Source of the DNA: Pseudomonas taiwanensis DSM 21245
GTDB lineage: Bacteria > Pseudomonadota > Gammaproteobacteria > Pseudomonadales > Pseudomonadaceae
Reading direction: 5' to 3'
Assembly (NCBI RefSeq): GCF_000425785.1
Contig: NZ_AUEC01000012.1
Span: 1 to 64,000 of the forward strand
Length of the DNA stretch: 64,000 bases
Both the position numbers and the translations under genes were made by a program. A model generated the notes under the pieces. That model ran no database searches. It worked only from the letters and a program-made list of their open reading frames with translations, and was not told where the DNA came from. This document shows positions 1 to 11,846 of the stretch, piece by piece. Numbering within the stretch: position 1 is the stretch's first letter; each line of letters starts with the position of its first letter.

Positions 1-141
1 TCCTGGGCCGCAGCGCTTGACGGGCATCCATGCCCGTCACCTCCCTGCGCAAGCCCTGCGCTCGGCCTCCTGAAGTCGCATGAGGTGGCGCCTGAACTAC
101 CGCGCGCTGGAAGCAAAAGCAAAAGCAATGATTCATGGTCC
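1..141. other. Left edge of window; no supported gene
   Basis: This stretch lies downstream of the acnA stop codon and holds no reading frame I can support. The only clear structure is a near-perfect palindrome at 18-39: 10-bp arms TGACGGGCAT and ATGCCCGTCA around a 2-nt centre. It has no T-run, so it is not an obvious intrinsic terminator. A short purine-rich tandem (GCAAAA repeated) sits at about 113-127. Confidence 0.5.
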
Positions 142-2883
<2,742 letters not shown>

Positions 2884-2948
2884 TGCCAACTCCTTCTGCG
2901 CCGGTGCCTGGCAATCATGGATATTTGCCAGTGGCACCGCTCTGTATC

Positions 2949-2992
2949 GGCCCGTACGTCACGGGCCTGGCTGAAAGGTCAGGTTAGACCTG
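2949..2992 (-). promoter_or_regulatory. Inverted repeats in the acnA leader
   Basis: Two short hairpins lie upstream of the acnA start. One is GGCCCGT/ACGGGCC around ACGTC (2949-2967). The other is CAGGT/ACCTG around TAG (2980-2992). They could be operators or leader structures. No promoter hexamers were convincing on either strand of the 223-bp divergent gap. Confidence 0.3.
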
Positions 2993-3106
2993 TTTGTCAT
3001 GCATGACCCACTTCTGGACCGGCGGGGCATGTCGCAGGTTCCGATCTTCCTTTATCATCGCCGGCCTGCCGGCGCCGGTTGTGCGCCAGCCGAAGTGGAG
3101 TGAGAG

Positions 3107-4171
3107 ATGAATACCCTGTTCATGCATTGCCGGCCCGGTTTCGAGGGCGAGGTGTGCGCAGAAATCAGTGAACACGCCGCCCGCCTTGGCGTTGCCGGTT
3201 ATGCCAAGGGCAAGCCGCAGAGCGCCTGCGCCGAGTTCGTCTGTGCCGAGGCCGAAGGTGCCGAGCGGTTGATGGGGGAACTGCGCTTCGCTCAGTTGAT
3301 TTTCCCGCGCCAGTGGGCCCGTGGTGACTTCGTCGAGTTGCCGGAAAGCGACCGTATCAGCGTGTTGCTCGAGCACCTCGGCGCTTACCCGGAGTTCGGC
3401 AGCCTATGGCTGGAGGTGCTCGACAGCAACGAAGGCAAGGAGCTGTCGACCTTTTGCCGGAAGTTCGAGGTCCCGCTGCGCAAAGCCTTGGAAAAGGCCG
3501 GGCGCCTGGTCGAAGACAGCAATCGCCCGCGTCTGTTGCTGACGTTCATCAGCGGCAGGCGGGTGTTTGTCGGCATGGCGCCACCGAGCAACAGCGCGCT
3601 CTGGGCCATGGGTATCCCTCGGCTGAAGTTCCCCCGCGAGGCACCCAGCCGTTCGACCCTCAAGCTCGAGGAAGCCTGGCACCAATTCATTCCCCGCGAG
3701 CAGTGGGAGCAGCGTCTGGGTGACGACATGACCGGTGTCGACCTGGGCGCATCGCCTGGTGGTTGGACCTACCAGCTGGTGCGTCGGGGCATGCTGGTCA
3801 CCGCGATCGACAACGGCCCCATGGCCGAGAGCTTGATGGACACTGGTCTGGTGCAGCACCTGATGGCCGATGGCTTTACCTGGCAGCCAAAGCAGACGGT
3901 GGACTGGATGGTCTGCGACATCGTCGAAAAGCCCGCGCGCACCGCTGCCTTGATCGAAACCTGGCTAGGCGAGGGGCTGTGCCGCGAGGCGGTGGTCAAC
4001 CTCAAGTTGCCGATGAAGCAACGCTATGCCGAGGTGCGGCGTCTGCTGGATCGCATGGAAGCCACCTTCAAGGCGCGCAAGGTCAGGGTTTCGATTGCCT
4101 GTAAGCAGCTGTATCACGACCGCGAGGAAGTGACATGTCACCTGCGCCGGCTCGACTTGAAGCCACGCTGA
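3107..4171 (+). CDS. rlmM: 23S rRNA (cytidine-2498 2'-O)-methyltransferase
   Basis: RlmM methylates the 2'-OH of C2498 of 23S rRNA using S-adenosylmethionine, acting on naked rRNA before ribosome assembly. The 354-residue protein begins MNTLFMHCRPGFEGEV, an N-terminal THUMP-like region. Its C-terminal Rossmann methyltransferase domain holds the SAM motif VDLGASPGGWTYQL at about residues 211-224, followed by the acidic MVCDIVEKP region and a NLKLPMKQR strand with the catalytic Lys. GGAG precedes the ATG. The gene is divergent from acnA and is followed by a GC-rich hairpin at 4178-4196 and then tusA. Length and motif order match the gammaproteobacterial family. Confidence 0.95.
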   Translation: MNTLFMHCRPGFEGEVCAEISEHAARLGVAGYAKGKPQSACAEFVCAEAEGAERLMGELRFAQLIFPRQWARGDFVELPESDRISVLLEHLGAYPEFGSLWLEVLDSNEGKELSTFCRKFEVPLRKALEKAGRLVEDSNRPRLLLTFISGRRVFVGMAPPSNSALWAMGIPRLKFPREAPSRSTLKLEEAWHQFIPREQWEQRLGDDMTGVDLGASPGGWTYQLVRRGMLVTAIDNGPMAESLMDTGLVQHLMADGFTWQPKQTVDWMVCDIVEKPARTAALIETWLGEGLCREAVVNLKLPMKQRYAEVRRLLDRMEATFKARKVRVSIACKQLYHDREEVTCHLRRLDLKPR

Positions 4172-4177
4172 GTGCTT

Positions 4178-4196
4178 GGGGCCGGCAGCCGGCCCC
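4178..4196 (+). terminator. GC-rich hairpin after rlmM
   Basis: GGGGCCGGC and GCCGGCCCC form a 9-bp palindrome around a single A, 7 nt after the rlmM stop. Only a very short T stretch follows, so it is a weak intrinsic terminator or an mRNA 3'-end stabiliser. Confidence 0.45.
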
Positions 4197-4248
4197 TTGG
4201 ACCGAAGCCTGGCATGCGCGACAATAGCGATCATTTGCGGAGTTCCAC

Positions 4249-4491
4249 ATGACTGAATTCACCCCCGACGCCATCCTCGATGCCACTGGCCTGAACTGCC
4301 CGGAGCCGGTGATGATGCTGCACCAGCACGTGCGCGACCTGGCCGCTGGCGGCCTGCTCAAGGTGATCGCCACCGACCCCTCGACCCGCCGTGATATCCC
4401 CAAGTTCTGCAACTTCCTGGGTCATGAGTTGCTGCAACAGCAGGAAGAGGCCGGTACCTTCCTGTACTGGATCCGCAAGAAGACCGACTGA
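4249..4491 (+). CDS. tusA: Sulfur carrier/sulfurtransferase TusA
   Basis: TusA is a small cytosolic persulfide carrier that accepts sulfur from a cysteine desulfurase and passes it on, in particular toward 2-thiouridine in tRNA. The protein has 80 residues, the normal family size. It contains the signature [12 protein letters not shown], with the active-site Cys at residue 17. The C-terminal half has the typical [10 protein letters not shown] pattern. GGAG lies 5 nt before the ATG. It sits between rlmM and pdxB on the same strand, so a tRNA/rRNA modification grouping with rlmM is possible. Identification is strong. Confidence 0.94.
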   Translation: MTEFTPDAILDATGLNCPEPVMMLHQHVRDLAAGGLLKVIATDPSTRRDIPKFCNFLGHELLQQQEEAGTFLYWIRKKTD

Positions 4492-4551
4492 GCCGCGCTG
4501 GATCAAGCCGGGCGTAGCGCCTACACTGCGTTCCCCGCACAGGAGAGCGCC

Positions 4552-5694
4552 ATGCTGATAGTTGCCGACGAGAATATCCCGCTGCTCGATGCCTTCTTCG
4601 AAGGCTTCGGCGAGATCCGCCGTTACCCCGGCAGAAGCCTTGACGCGGCCAGCGTCAAGGATGCCGACGTACTGCTGGTGCGCTCGGTGACCCGGGTCGA
4701 CCGGCAACTGCTCGAAGGCAGCCGTGTCCGTTTCGTGGGCACCTGCACCATCGGCACCGATCACCTGGACCTGGACTACTTTGCCGAGGCTGGCATCCGC
4801 TGGAGCAGCGCACCTGGGTGCAACGCCCGTGGCGTGGTGGATTACGTGCTGGGTAGCCTCCTGACCCTGGCCGACCTCGACGGTGTGTCACTGCCTGAGC
4901 GCGTATACGGCGTGGTGGGCGCAGGTGAGGTGGGCGGCCGCTTGGTGCGGGTACTGCATGGTCTGGGTTGGAAGGTGCTGGTCTGTGATCCGCTGCGTCA
5001 GGCTGTAGAAGGGGGCGACTATGTCAGCCTTGATACGGTGCTCGAGCAGTGTGATGTCATCAGCCTGCACACCCCGTTGCAGCATGGCGGCGACCACCCG
5101 ACCTGGCATTTGCTGGGCGAGGCGCAATTGGCGCGTTTGCGTGCTGGCGCCTGGCTGATCAATGCCAGTCGCGGACCTGTGGTGGACAACCATGCCCTGC
5201 GCGAGCTGTTGCTGGACCGCGAGGATGTGCATGCCGTGCTCGATGTATGGGAGGGCGAGCCCCAGGTAAACCTGCAGTTGGCTGACTTGTGTACCTTGGC
5301 CACGCCACATATCGCAGGCTATAGCCTGGACGGTCGCCAGCGTGGCACGGCGCAGATCTACCAGGCGCTGTGCCGTTTCCTCGGTCAGCCCGAGCAGGTG
5401 CAATTGGCAGACTTGCTGCCCAAGCCACCGCTGGCGCAGATCGAACTGGATGCCAGCGCCGACCTGGCCTGGTCCCTGGCGACGCTGTGTCGCGCCGTGT
5501 ATGACCCACGCCGTGACGATGCTGACTTCCGTCGTAGCCTGAGCGATGACCCGGCCCAGCAGCGGGCGGCCTTCGATGCCTTGCGCAAGCATTATCCACC
5601 GCGGCGTGAGATCGAAGGGCTGGCGGTGCGTATTCGGGGCGAGGCGCCGCAACTGGCACAGATGGTCAGCGCCTTGGGTTGCGCGGCCCTGTAA
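4552..5694 (+). CDS. pdxB: Erythronate-4-phosphate dehydrogenase
   Basis: PdxB oxidises 4-phosphoerythronate in the DXP-dependent pyridoxal 5'-phosphate pathway. The 380-residue protein belongs to the D-isomer-specific 2-hydroxyacid dehydrogenases. An N-terminal lid begins [16 protein letters not shown], the NAD-binding motif [15 protein letters not shown] is at about residues 118-132, catalytic elements follow (NASRGPVVD and the TPHIAGYS His), and the C-terminal dimerisation domain is characteristic of PdxB. AGGAGA precedes the ATG. It lies 60 nt after tusA on the same strand and is followed by GC-rich repeats, then by a minus-strand small gene. Confident. Confidence 0.96.
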   Translation: MLIVADENIPLLDAFFEGFGEIRRYPGRSLDAASVKDADVLLVRSVTRVDRQLLEGSRVRFVGTCTIGTDHLDLDYFAEAGIRWSSAPGCNARGVVDYVLGSLLTLADLDGVSLPERVYGVVGAGEVGGRLVRVLHGLGWKVLVCDPLRQAVEGGDYVSLDTVLEQCDVISLHTPLQHGGDHPTWHLLGEAQLARLRAGAWLINASRGPVVDNHALRELLLDREDVHAVLDVWEGEPQVNLQLADLCTLATPHIAGYSLDGRQRGTAQIYQALCRFLGQPEQVQLADLLPKPPLAQIELDASADLAWSLATLCRAVYDPRRDDADFRRSLSDDPAQQRAAFDALRKHYPPRREIEGLAVRIRGEAPQLAQMVSALGCAAL

Positions 5695-5695
5695 G

Positions 5696-5728
5696 AGCCG
5701 GCTCGCCGGCGTTCAGGCCGGGCAGTCC
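5696..5728. repeat. REP-like GC-rich repeat after pdxB
   Basis: Immediately after the pdxB stop there is a GCCGGC-TC-GCCGGC dyad followed by GTTCAGGCCGG. This resembles the first hairpin of the REP-type elements near 22.5 kb and 59.05 kb. It may be a degenerate or partial copy. Confidence 0.35.
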
Positions 5729-5755
5729 AGCGCAAAACCCCATCAGGCGCCCATG

Positions 5756-5780
5756 AAAAACCCGGCCAAAGGGCCGGGTT
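5756..5780 (-). terminator. Rho-independent terminator of the small minus-strand gene
   Basis: A 9-bp stem AACCCGGCC/GGCCGGGTT with loop AAAG lies 17 nt past the minus-strand stop at 5797. Read on the minus strand it is followed by a U-tract (the plus strand has AAAAA). It may also stop pdxB transcription coming from the other side. Confidence 0.75.
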
Positions 5781-5796
5781 GTCAGAAATCTATTGC

Positions 5797-5970
5797 TCAG
5801 CCCTTGCGCACTTTTTCTACCCGACTGTCTTCGAGGTCTTTGCACGCTTGCTGGATCATCTGCTCGGTGATCGGCACCTCGCGACCTTGGGCGTCGATGA
5901 TCGAGCCGCAGACCTTCGACGGTGGTTGATTCTGTGGCTTTTGGCTATCGCTGCTTCGCTGCAGACTCAT
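5797..5970 (-). CDS. Small conserved protein, PA1571-like (57 aa)
   Basis: A 57-residue reading frame on the minus strand starts at an ATG at 5970, preceded by GAGGAGACAGGAAAG, and ends with a stop at 5799-5797 just before a strong intrinsic terminator. The protein starts MSLQRSSDSQKPQNQPPS and continues with CGSIIDAQGREVPITEQM, then QACKDLEDSRVEKVRKG. It has no membrane segment and a disordered polar N-terminus. I recall it as resembling the Pseudomonas PA1571-type family, whose function is unknown; that name is from memory and not verified. A ribosome site plus its own terminator make it a real gene. Confidence 0.75.
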   Translation of the reverse strand: MSLQRSSDSQKPQNQPPSKVCGSIIDAQGREVPITEQMIQQACKDLEDSRVEKVRKG

Positions 5971-6238
5971 CTTTCCTGTCTCCTCATCAGGTTCAAGCTC
6001 AGGGTAACCCTGCGCCGTGACCGGCCTGTGACAGCTCTGGTTCTGTTGTCACGACAGGGACAGTCCAACAGAAAGCGCCTCAAAGCTCCAGTGACCGGTT
6101 AGAACGAAAAGCTATACTCACCAGGGTGTGCGCACTATTGGACTGCATTACCCAGAATTGGTCCGCGCTCGCCTGCAACCGTTCCCCCTTATCGGATGAA
6201 TGGTAGTCTCAGGGTTCCCGTCTCCTCTGGACCTCACC

Positions 6239-8002
6239 ATGCCCGAATCGGTTTCACCACGTCAGCGACGGGCCCTGCGCCTCGCCTGGCAGTTCATTCG
6301 TCCTTATCGGCGCCAGGCCCTGCTGGCAGTGCTGGCACTGGTGGTCACGGCAGGCATTACCTTGTCCATGGGCCAGGGCATTCGCTTGCTGGTGGACCAA
6401 GGTTTCATGACCCGCTCGCCCCACCAGCTCAACCAGACCATCGGCCTGTTCCTGGTGTTGGTCCTGGCGCTGGCCGTGGGCACTTTCAGCCGGTTTTACC
6501 TGGTGTCATGGATCGGCGAACGCTGCGTGGCCGATATTCGGCGGGCGGTGTTCGATCACCTGGTGGGACTGCACCCCGGCTTTTTCGAAGACAACCGCAG
6601 TTCCGAGATCCAGTCGCGTCTGACTGCCGACACCACCTTGCTCCAGTCGGTCATAGGTTCATCGCTGTCGATGTTTCTGCGCAATGCCTTGATGGTGGTG
6701 GGAGGTGTGGTACTGCTCTTCGTCACCAACCCCAAGCTCACCAGCATCGTGGTGGTCGCCTTGCCCCTGGTGCTGGCACCGATACTGTTGTTTGGCAGGC
6801 GGGTGCGCAGCCTGTCGCGTCAGAGTCAGGATCGGGTGGCGGACGTGGGCAGTTACGTGGCGGAGACCTTGGGGCAGATCAAGACAGTACAGGCCTATAA
6901 CCACCAGTCGCGGGACCGGGAGCTGTTCGCCGGTACTGTCGAGGCGGCTTTCGGTGTGGCGCGGCGGCGCATTGCCCAGCGCGCATGGCTTATCACCCTG
7001 GTCATCGTGCTGGTGCTGGGGGCCGTTGGCGTGATGCTCTGGGTCGGTGGCATGGATGTCATCGCCGGGCGTATCTCGGGCGGTGAGCTGGCCGCCTTCG
7101 TGTTCTATAGCCTGATCGTCGGTAGCGCCTTCGGTACCCTCAGTGAGGTGATCGGGGAGTTGCAGCGCGCGGCAGGCGCGGCCGAACGTATCGACGAGTT
7201 GCTGGCAGCGCGCAGTGCAATACTGCTTCCCTCGGTGCCGACGACATTGGTGTACCCACGGGTGTCTGGCAGGATCGAGTTGCAACAGGTCGGGTTTGCC
7301 TACCCGTCGCGGCCTTCGGTGGCGGCCATCGACGATCTGAGCCTGGTGGTAGAGCCGGGGCAGACCGTGGCGCTGGTAGGACCGTCCGGTGCCGGCAAGT
7401 CGACCCTGTTCGACCTGCTGCTGCGCTTCTACGACCCCCAGCGCGGGCGCATTCTGCTCGACGGGCAACCCATCACAGACCTGGACCCGGCCGACGTACG
7501 TCGCCAATTCGCCTTGGTTGCGCAGAGCCCCGCGCTGTTTCGCGGTAGCGTCGAGGCCAACATCCGATACGGTCGGCCCGAGGCGACCTGGGAGGAGGTG
7601 GAAGCGGCTGCGCGGGGCGCCCATGCCGACGCGTTCATCCGGCAGTTACCCCAGGGCTATCAGACGATGCTGGGGGAGGGCGGGACCGGCCTTTCGGGAG
7701 GGCAGCGCCAACGCCTGGCCATCGCTCGAGCGCTGTTGGTAGACGCACCTATCCTGTTGCTCGACGAAGCCACCAGCGCCCTCGATGCCCAGAGCGAGCA
7801 CTTGATCCAGCAAGCGCTGCCGAGCCTGATGGCCGGTCGGACCACCCTGGTGATTGCGCACCGCCTGGCCACGGTGCAACACGCCGACCGGATCGCGGTG
7901 ATCGACAAGGGCCGTTTGGTAGCGGTGGGCAGCCATGCCCAACTGATCGAGCAAAGCCCACTTTACGCGCGATTGGCCTCGCTGCAGTTCAATACGCGTT
8001 AG
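6239..8002 (+). CDS. ABC exporter half-transporter (MsbA/multidrug type)
   Basis: This 587-residue fused permease-ATPase should dimerise in the inner membrane and export a lipid, drug or other hydrophobic substrate. The N-terminal half has six predicted helices (about residues 25-310), including an arginine-rich first loop. The C-terminal ATPase shows Walker A GPSGAGKST at about residue 381, the signature LSGGQRQR at about 484, and Walker B ILLLDEATSALD at about 504 followed by the H-loop AHRLATV. I chose the ATG at 6239 (MPESVSPRQRRALRLAW); an upstream start at 6200 would add 13 untypical residues. It stands alone and ends in its own terminator. It is not MsbA proper, as no lpxK neighbour is present. 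The substrate cannot be read from sequence. Confidence 0.88.
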   Translation: MPESVSPRQRRALRLAWQFIRPYRRQALLAVLALVVTAGITLSMGQGIRLLVDQGFMTRSPHQLNQTIGLFLVLVLALAVGTFSRFYLVSWIGERCVADIRRAVFDHLVGLHPGFFEDNRSSEIQSRLTADTTLLQSVIGSSLSMFLRNALMVVGGVVLLFVTNPKLTSIVVVALPLVLAPILLFGRRVRSLSRQSQDRVADVGSYVAETLGQIKTVQAYNHQSRDRELFAGTVEAAFGVARRRIAQRAWLITLVIVLVLGAVGVMLWVGGMDVIAGRISGGELAAFVFYSLIVGSAFGTLSEVIGELQRAAGAAERIDELLAARSAILLPSVPTTLVYPRVSGRIELQQVGFAYPSRPSVAAIDDLSLVVEPGQTVALVGPSGAGKSTLFDLLLRFYDPQRGRILLDGQPITDLDPADVRRQFALVAQSPALFRGSVEANIRYGRPEATWEEVEAAARGAHADAFIRQLPQGYQTMLGEGGTGLSGGQRQRLAIARALLVDAPILLLDEATSALDAQSEHLIQQALPSLMAGRTTLVIAHRLATVQHADRIAVIDKGRLVAVGSHAQLIEQSPLYARLASLQFNTR

Positions 8003-8079
8003 TGCGTGGCCCTATGTAACATTTCTGTAGCAATTGCCTGAGAGTATCTGGATCAGCTGTTGCGTAAGTGCTCGACCTG

Positions 8080-8109
8080 GCTGCTATCGACCGATGGCAG
8101 CTTTTTTTT
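8080..8109 (+). terminator. Intrinsic terminator after the ABC exporter
   Basis: The stem GCTGCTATCG/CGATGGCAGC (one G-T pair) is followed directly by eight T residues. It lies 78 nt after the exporter stop and 81 nt before the chemoreceptor start, so the two genes are separate units. Confidence 0.8.
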
Positions 8110-8190
8110 GGTCTGCGAACGAGGACATGGATGTCTTGATCTGCGCTGCCGGCGCACGCCATTTTCTTCCTCCTGGTTCCCGAGATCCCG

Positions 8191-9807
8191 ATGTTGCGTA
8201 AATCCCTCAGAGTACAAATGCTCACCCTGCTGGCCGGTAGTCTGGCGGCGATGCTGTTGATCGCCCTGGTGTGCTTTCAGTTTCTGTCTTCCAGCGTGCG
8301 CGGTTATGCCGGGCTGGTGGATGGGCCGTTACGGGCTTCGCAACTGATCGACGAAGCCAATCTGCAGTTCAAGATTCAGGTGCAGGAGTGGAAGAACGTC
8401 TTGCTGCGTGGTCGCCAGCCGGCTGATCTGGACAGGTACTGGCAGCAGTTCCAGACGCGTGAGCAGCAGGTTCAACAGTTGCTCGGGCAATTGATCGAGA
8501 CCACCGATGGCAAGCTCAAGGCGCCCTTGCAACAGTTGCGCGAGAGCCACCGGCAGTTGGGGGTAGCCTACGAAAAGGGGCGTCAGGCGTTCTTGGCCGC
8601 AGGCGGCGACCCTGTGGCGGGCGACCAGGCGGTGAAGGGGGTCGACCGCGCTGCCAGCGAGCAAATGAGTGCGCTGGTCGAACAGCTGCGCGCCGATGCC
8701 CGCGAACGGGCGTCCCACATCAGCGCCGTCGCCGAGCGCACAGTGTGGTTGGGTGTGTTGGTCATGTTGGTGTCGGCTGCGCTGGTCGGCCTGCTTAGTC
8801 TTTGGTTGATCAATCGCAGCCTGATCAAGCCTATCGGCCAGCTGATCGAGTACGTCGCGCAACTGAGTCAGGGCCGCTTTGTCTCGCGGGTGGACAGCCG
8901 CCGTGAGGATGAACTCGGTCGCCTGGCCCGGGCAGCCAATACCCTGCGTGACTTCCTCGCCGACACCGTCGGCCGTTTGCAGGACAACGCCCAGGAGCTC
9001 GAAGGTGCGAGCGGCCAATTGCGCAGCATCGCCAGTGACATGGCCCGTGGGACCCATGACCAGTTCCAGCGCACCGACCAGGTGGCCACGGCCATGCACC
9101 AGATGTCCGCTACCGCCCAGGAAGTGGCACGCCACGCTGCCGAGGCAGCACGCGCGGCGGATGAAGCAGACCAAAGCGCCCAGGCCGGCGAGCAGGTGAT
9201 GCAGCAGACCATCGACATCATCGCCGTGGTCAACCGTGAAATTGCCGGTACGGCTGCGGTGATTCGCGAACTGGAAAACGACAGCACCCGCATTGGCAAG
9301 GTACTCGAGGTGATTCGCGGCATCGCCGAACAGACCAACCTACTGGCGCTCAACGCTGCCATAGAGGCGGCCCGTGCTGGCGAGGCCGGGCGTGGTTTTG
9401 CGGTGGTTGCCGACGAAGTGCGCAGCCTGGCCCAGCGCACGGCGGCTTCCATCGCGGAAATTCATCAGATCATAGAGGCGGTGCAGTCGGGTGCGGTGGA
9501 CGCGGTGAAGGCCATCGAAAGCGGTCGGCAGCGCAGCGAGGAGGGGGCCGAGCAGGTCCAGCAGGCGGGGCAGATGCTGCAGCGCATTACCCTGTCGGTG
9601 GAGGCGATTCGCGACATGAACCGGCAGATTGCCACGGCGGCCGAGGAACAGACCAGCGTGGCCGAAGACATCTCGTGCAACCTGATCGAAATCACCCGCA
9701 TCGCCACGGCGAACCAGGAGGCCGTGCAGCACACCGAACGAGCCGGGCAGCGCTTGCATGGCCTCTCGGGGCAGTTGGGTGAGGTGACGTCACGCCTGAC
9801 CGCCTGA
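8191..9807 (+). CDS. Methyl-accepting chemotaxis protein
   Basis: This is a 538-residue transmembrane chemoreceptor. TM1 spans about residues 9-31. The periplasmic region of about 155 residues is helical, matching the four-helix-bundle type of sensor domain. TM2 is at about 187-210 and is followed by a HAMP linker ([13 protein letters not shown] and [16 protein letters not shown]). The cytoplasmic signalling tip contains the conserved hairpin [18 protein letters not shown] plus [15 protein letters not shown], which bind CheA and CheW. The C-terminus lacks a CheR-docking pentapeptide of the NWETF type. No FliA-type promoter is apparent upstream. The ligand is unknown; four-helix-bundle receptors often bind organic or amino acids. 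Confidence 0.93.
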   Translation: MLRKSLRVQMLTLLAGSLAAMLLIALVCFQFLSSSVRGYAGLVDGPLRASQLIDEANLQFKIQVQEWKNVLLRGRQPADLDRYWQQFQTREQQVQQLLGQLIETTDGKLKAPLQQLRESHRQLGVAYEKGRQAFLAAGGDPVAGDQAVKGVDRAASEQMSALVEQLRADARERASHISAVAERTVWLGVLVMLVSAALVGLLSLWLINRSLIKPIGQLIEYVAQLSQGRFVSRVDSRREDELGRLARAANTLRDFLADTVGRLQDNAQELEGASGQLRSIASDMARGTHDQFQRTDQVATAMHQMSATAQEVARHAAEAARAADEADQSAQAGEQVMQQTIDIIAVVNREIAGTAAVIRELENDSTRIGKVLEVIRGIAEQTNLLALNAAIEAARAGEAGRGFAVVADEVRSLAQRTAASIAEIHQIIEAVQSGAVDAVKAIESGRQRSEEGAEQVQQAGQMLQRITLSVEAIRDMNRQIATAAEEQTSVAEDISCNLIEITRIATANQEAVQHTERAGQRLHGLSGQLGEVTSRLTA

Positions 9808-10003
9808 CGCGCAAGCGCCAGGCGCGGGTTCACCGGCGAAGCATCCGGGGGAAATCCGCCACCCAGGTTGGCGCAATCCGCTGCCCTGTGGCGGATTGTC
9901 GCCATGCGACCTACCGCCTCACCCCATGTTGCCTGGTCCAGGGCCTGTTGGCACGCTCCCTGCTCATAGCGGCGCGCGTGTACACAACAACTGGATCACA
10001 TCA
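9808..10003. other. Intergenic region between chemoreceptor and mqo
   Basis: This 196-bp gap contains a degenerate REP-like segment (GCGCGGGTTCACCGGCGAAG, near 9821-9841). It also contains a hairpin CAATCCGC/GCGGATTG at 9874-9898 that could end the chemoreceptor mRNA, although it lacks a T-run. I found no convincing mqo promoter hexamers. Confidence 0.4.
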
Positions 10004-11590
10004 ATGAAGAAAATCCTGCTGACGCTCCTCTGCCTGAGCGTCATCGGTTGCTCCAAACCCGAGGCGCCGCAAAAGTCCGTCGATGTCCTGCTGATCGGCG
10101 GCGGCATCATGAGTGCCAGCCTCGGCACCTACCTCACCGAGCTTGAGCCGAACTGGAAGGTCGACGTCTACGAACGCATGGACCAGGTCGCCGAAGAGAG
10201 CTCCAATGCCTGGAACAACGCCGGTACCGGGCATTCGGCCTTCTGCGAGCTGAACTACACCAGTGAGGGCACGGACGGCAGTATCGACATCAGCAAGGCC
10301 GTCGGTGTCAACGAGCAGTTTGAGATCTCCAAGCAGTTCTGGGCCTATCAGGTCGAGCAGGGCGTGCTGAGCAACCCCAAGTCGTTCATCAACAATGTGC
10401 CGCACATGAGCTTCGTATGGGGCGACGAGAACGTCGCCTTCCTGCACAAGCGCGTGGCCGCACTGCAGCACAGTTCGCTGTTCCGCGGTATGGAAATTTC
10501 CGAGGACCACGAGCAGATCCGCAAATGGGTGCCGCTGGTGATGGAGGGCCGGGACCCAGAGCAGAAAGTGGCTGCCACGCGGATGGCCATCGGCACCGAC
10601 GTGAACTTTGGCGAGATCACTCGTCAGCTGTTCGCCTCGATGGCGCGCAACCCCAACGTCAAGCTGCACCTGCGCCACGAAGTGCGTGACATCGTGCGCA
10701 ACGATGACGGCACCTGGAATGTGCTGGTGGCCGACTTGGCCAATGGTGGGGAGCAGACTCGCGTCAACGCCAAGTTCGTGTTCATCGGTGCCGGTGGCGG
10801 TGCGCTTAAACTGCTGCAGAAATCGGGCATTCCCGAAGCGCAAGGCTACGCCGGCTTCCCGGTGGGTGGCCAGTTCCTGATGACCGACAACCCGGACATC
10901 GTCGCCCGCCACAAGGCCAAGCTTTACGGCAAAGCCTCGGTCGGCGCGCCGCCGATGTCGGTCCCGCACCTGGACACGCGGATGATCGATGGCAAGCAAG
11001 TACTGCTTTTCGGCCCGTTCGCGACCTTCTCCACCAAGTACCTCAAGCACGGCTCGCTGCTGGACATGTTCGCGTCGTTGACCAGCCACAACGTGCTGCC
11101 GATGGTGCATGCCGGCATCGACAACATCGACCTGAGCACTTACCTGATGGGCCAATTGATGCTCAGCTTCGATGACCGCATGAACGCCCTGCGCGAGTAT
11201 TTCCCCAATGCCAGGAACGAAGACTGGCAGTTGCTGCAGGCCGGCCAGCGCGTCCAAGTTATCAAGAAGGACCCGGTACACGGTGGCGTTTTGCAGTTCG
11301 GTACAGAAGTCGTGGCCGCCCAGGACGGCAGCATCGCCGCGTTGCTTGGCGCTTCCCCAGGGGCTTCTACCGCTGCGCCGATCATGCTGACCGTGCTGGA
11401 AAAGACCTTCAAGGACCGCATCCGGACGCCGCAATGGCAAGCCAAGCTCAAGGAAATCGTGCCGACCTATGGGCAAAAGCTGAACAACGATCTGGAGCTG
11501 ACCAACAAGACCCGTCAGTGGAGCAGCGCGCGCTTGCAGTTGCTTTACATACCGGTGCAGGCAGAACAGGCCGTAGCCGACCTTAAGTGA
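10004..11590 (+). CDS. mqo: Malate:quinone oxidoreductase with lipoprotein-type signal
   Basis: Mqo is an FAD enzyme that oxidises malate to oxaloacetate and reduces ubiquinone at the inner membrane. The 528-residue protein has the dinucleotide-binding motif [14 protein letters not shown] shortly after the N-terminus, then the family block [21 protein letters not shown], and C-terminal [15 protein letters not shown]. The ATG at 10004 gives [22 protein letters not shown], a classic lipoprotein signal with a lipobox ending at C17 and Ser at +2. A longer frame from 9896 has no ribosome site. Core Mqo enzymes lack such a signal, so this paralogue may be exported and lipid-anchored. It ends at a strong bidirectional terminator. 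Enzyme identity is strong; location is inferred. Confidence 0.93.
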   Translation: MKKILLTLLCLSVIGCSKPEAPQKSVDVLLIGGGIMSASLGTYLTELEPNWKVDVYERMDQVAEESSNAWNNAGTGHSAFCELNYTSEGTDGSIDISKAVGVNEQFEISKQFWAYQVEQGVLSNPKSFINNVPHMSFVWGDENVAFLHKRVAALQHSSLFRGMEISEDHEQIRKWVPLVMEGRDPEQKVAATRMAIGTDVNFGEITRQLFASMARNPNVKLHLRHEVRDIVRNDDGTWNVLVADLANGGEQTRVNAKFVFIGAGGGALKLLQKSGIPEAQGYAGFPVGGQFLMTDNPDIVARHKAKLYGKASVGAPPMSVPHLDTRMIDGKQVLLFGPFATFSTKYLKHGSLLDMFASLTSHNVLPMVHAGIDNIDLSTYLMGQLMLSFDDRMNALREYFPNARNEDWQLLQAGQRVQVIKKDPVHGGVLQFGTEVVAAQDGSIAALLGASPGASTAAPIMLTVLEKTFKDRIRTPQWQAKLKEIVPTYGQKLNNDLELTNKTRQWSSARLQLLYIPVQAEQAVADLK

Positions 11591-11654
11591 GTGGAGTGCT
11601 GTGCCGGCCTGTTCGCAGCGCCGGTACAGCCTGCCGACATTTTCTGGACGCAAC

Positions 11655-11681
11655 AAAAAGCCCGCACAAGGCGGGCTTTTT
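11655..11681. terminator. Bidirectional terminator between mqo and tRNA-Pro
   Basis: The stem AAAAAGCCCGC/GCGGGCTTTTT encloses a short ACAAG loop. It has A-rich and T-rich flanks on both strands, so it can end mqo (plus) and the tRNA transcript (minus). Confidence 0.85.
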
Positions 11682-11689
11682 GAAGGATT

Positions 11690-11766
11690 TGGTCGGAGAG
11701 ACAGGATTCGAACCTGCGGCCTTCTCGTCCCGAACGAGACGCGCTACCTGGCTGCGCTACACTCCG
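11690..11766 (-). tRNA. tRNA-Pro (anticodon CGG)
   Basis: Read on the minus strand this 77-nt stretch folds as a complete cloverleaf. The acceptor arm starts CGGAGTG, the D-arm is GCGC/GCGC, and the anticodon stem TCTCG/CGAGA carries loop TTCGGGA, giving anticodon CGG. The T-arm is GCAGG-TTCGAAT-CCTGT, and CCA is encoded at the 3' end (11690-11692). Position 6 of the acceptor stem appears as a T-T mismatch (CGGAGTG against CTCTCCG). It decodes CCG, the favoured proline codon in this GC-rich genome. The gene sits alone between mqo and a small lipoprotein gene. Confidence 0.95.
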
Positions 11767-11846
11767 ATGAACAAAATCCTACTGTATCGCCTTTTTGAAC
11801 GCAAGCCCTTGTTGTGTAAAGGCCGTTTGCTCGAAGGCGGGCTCCA

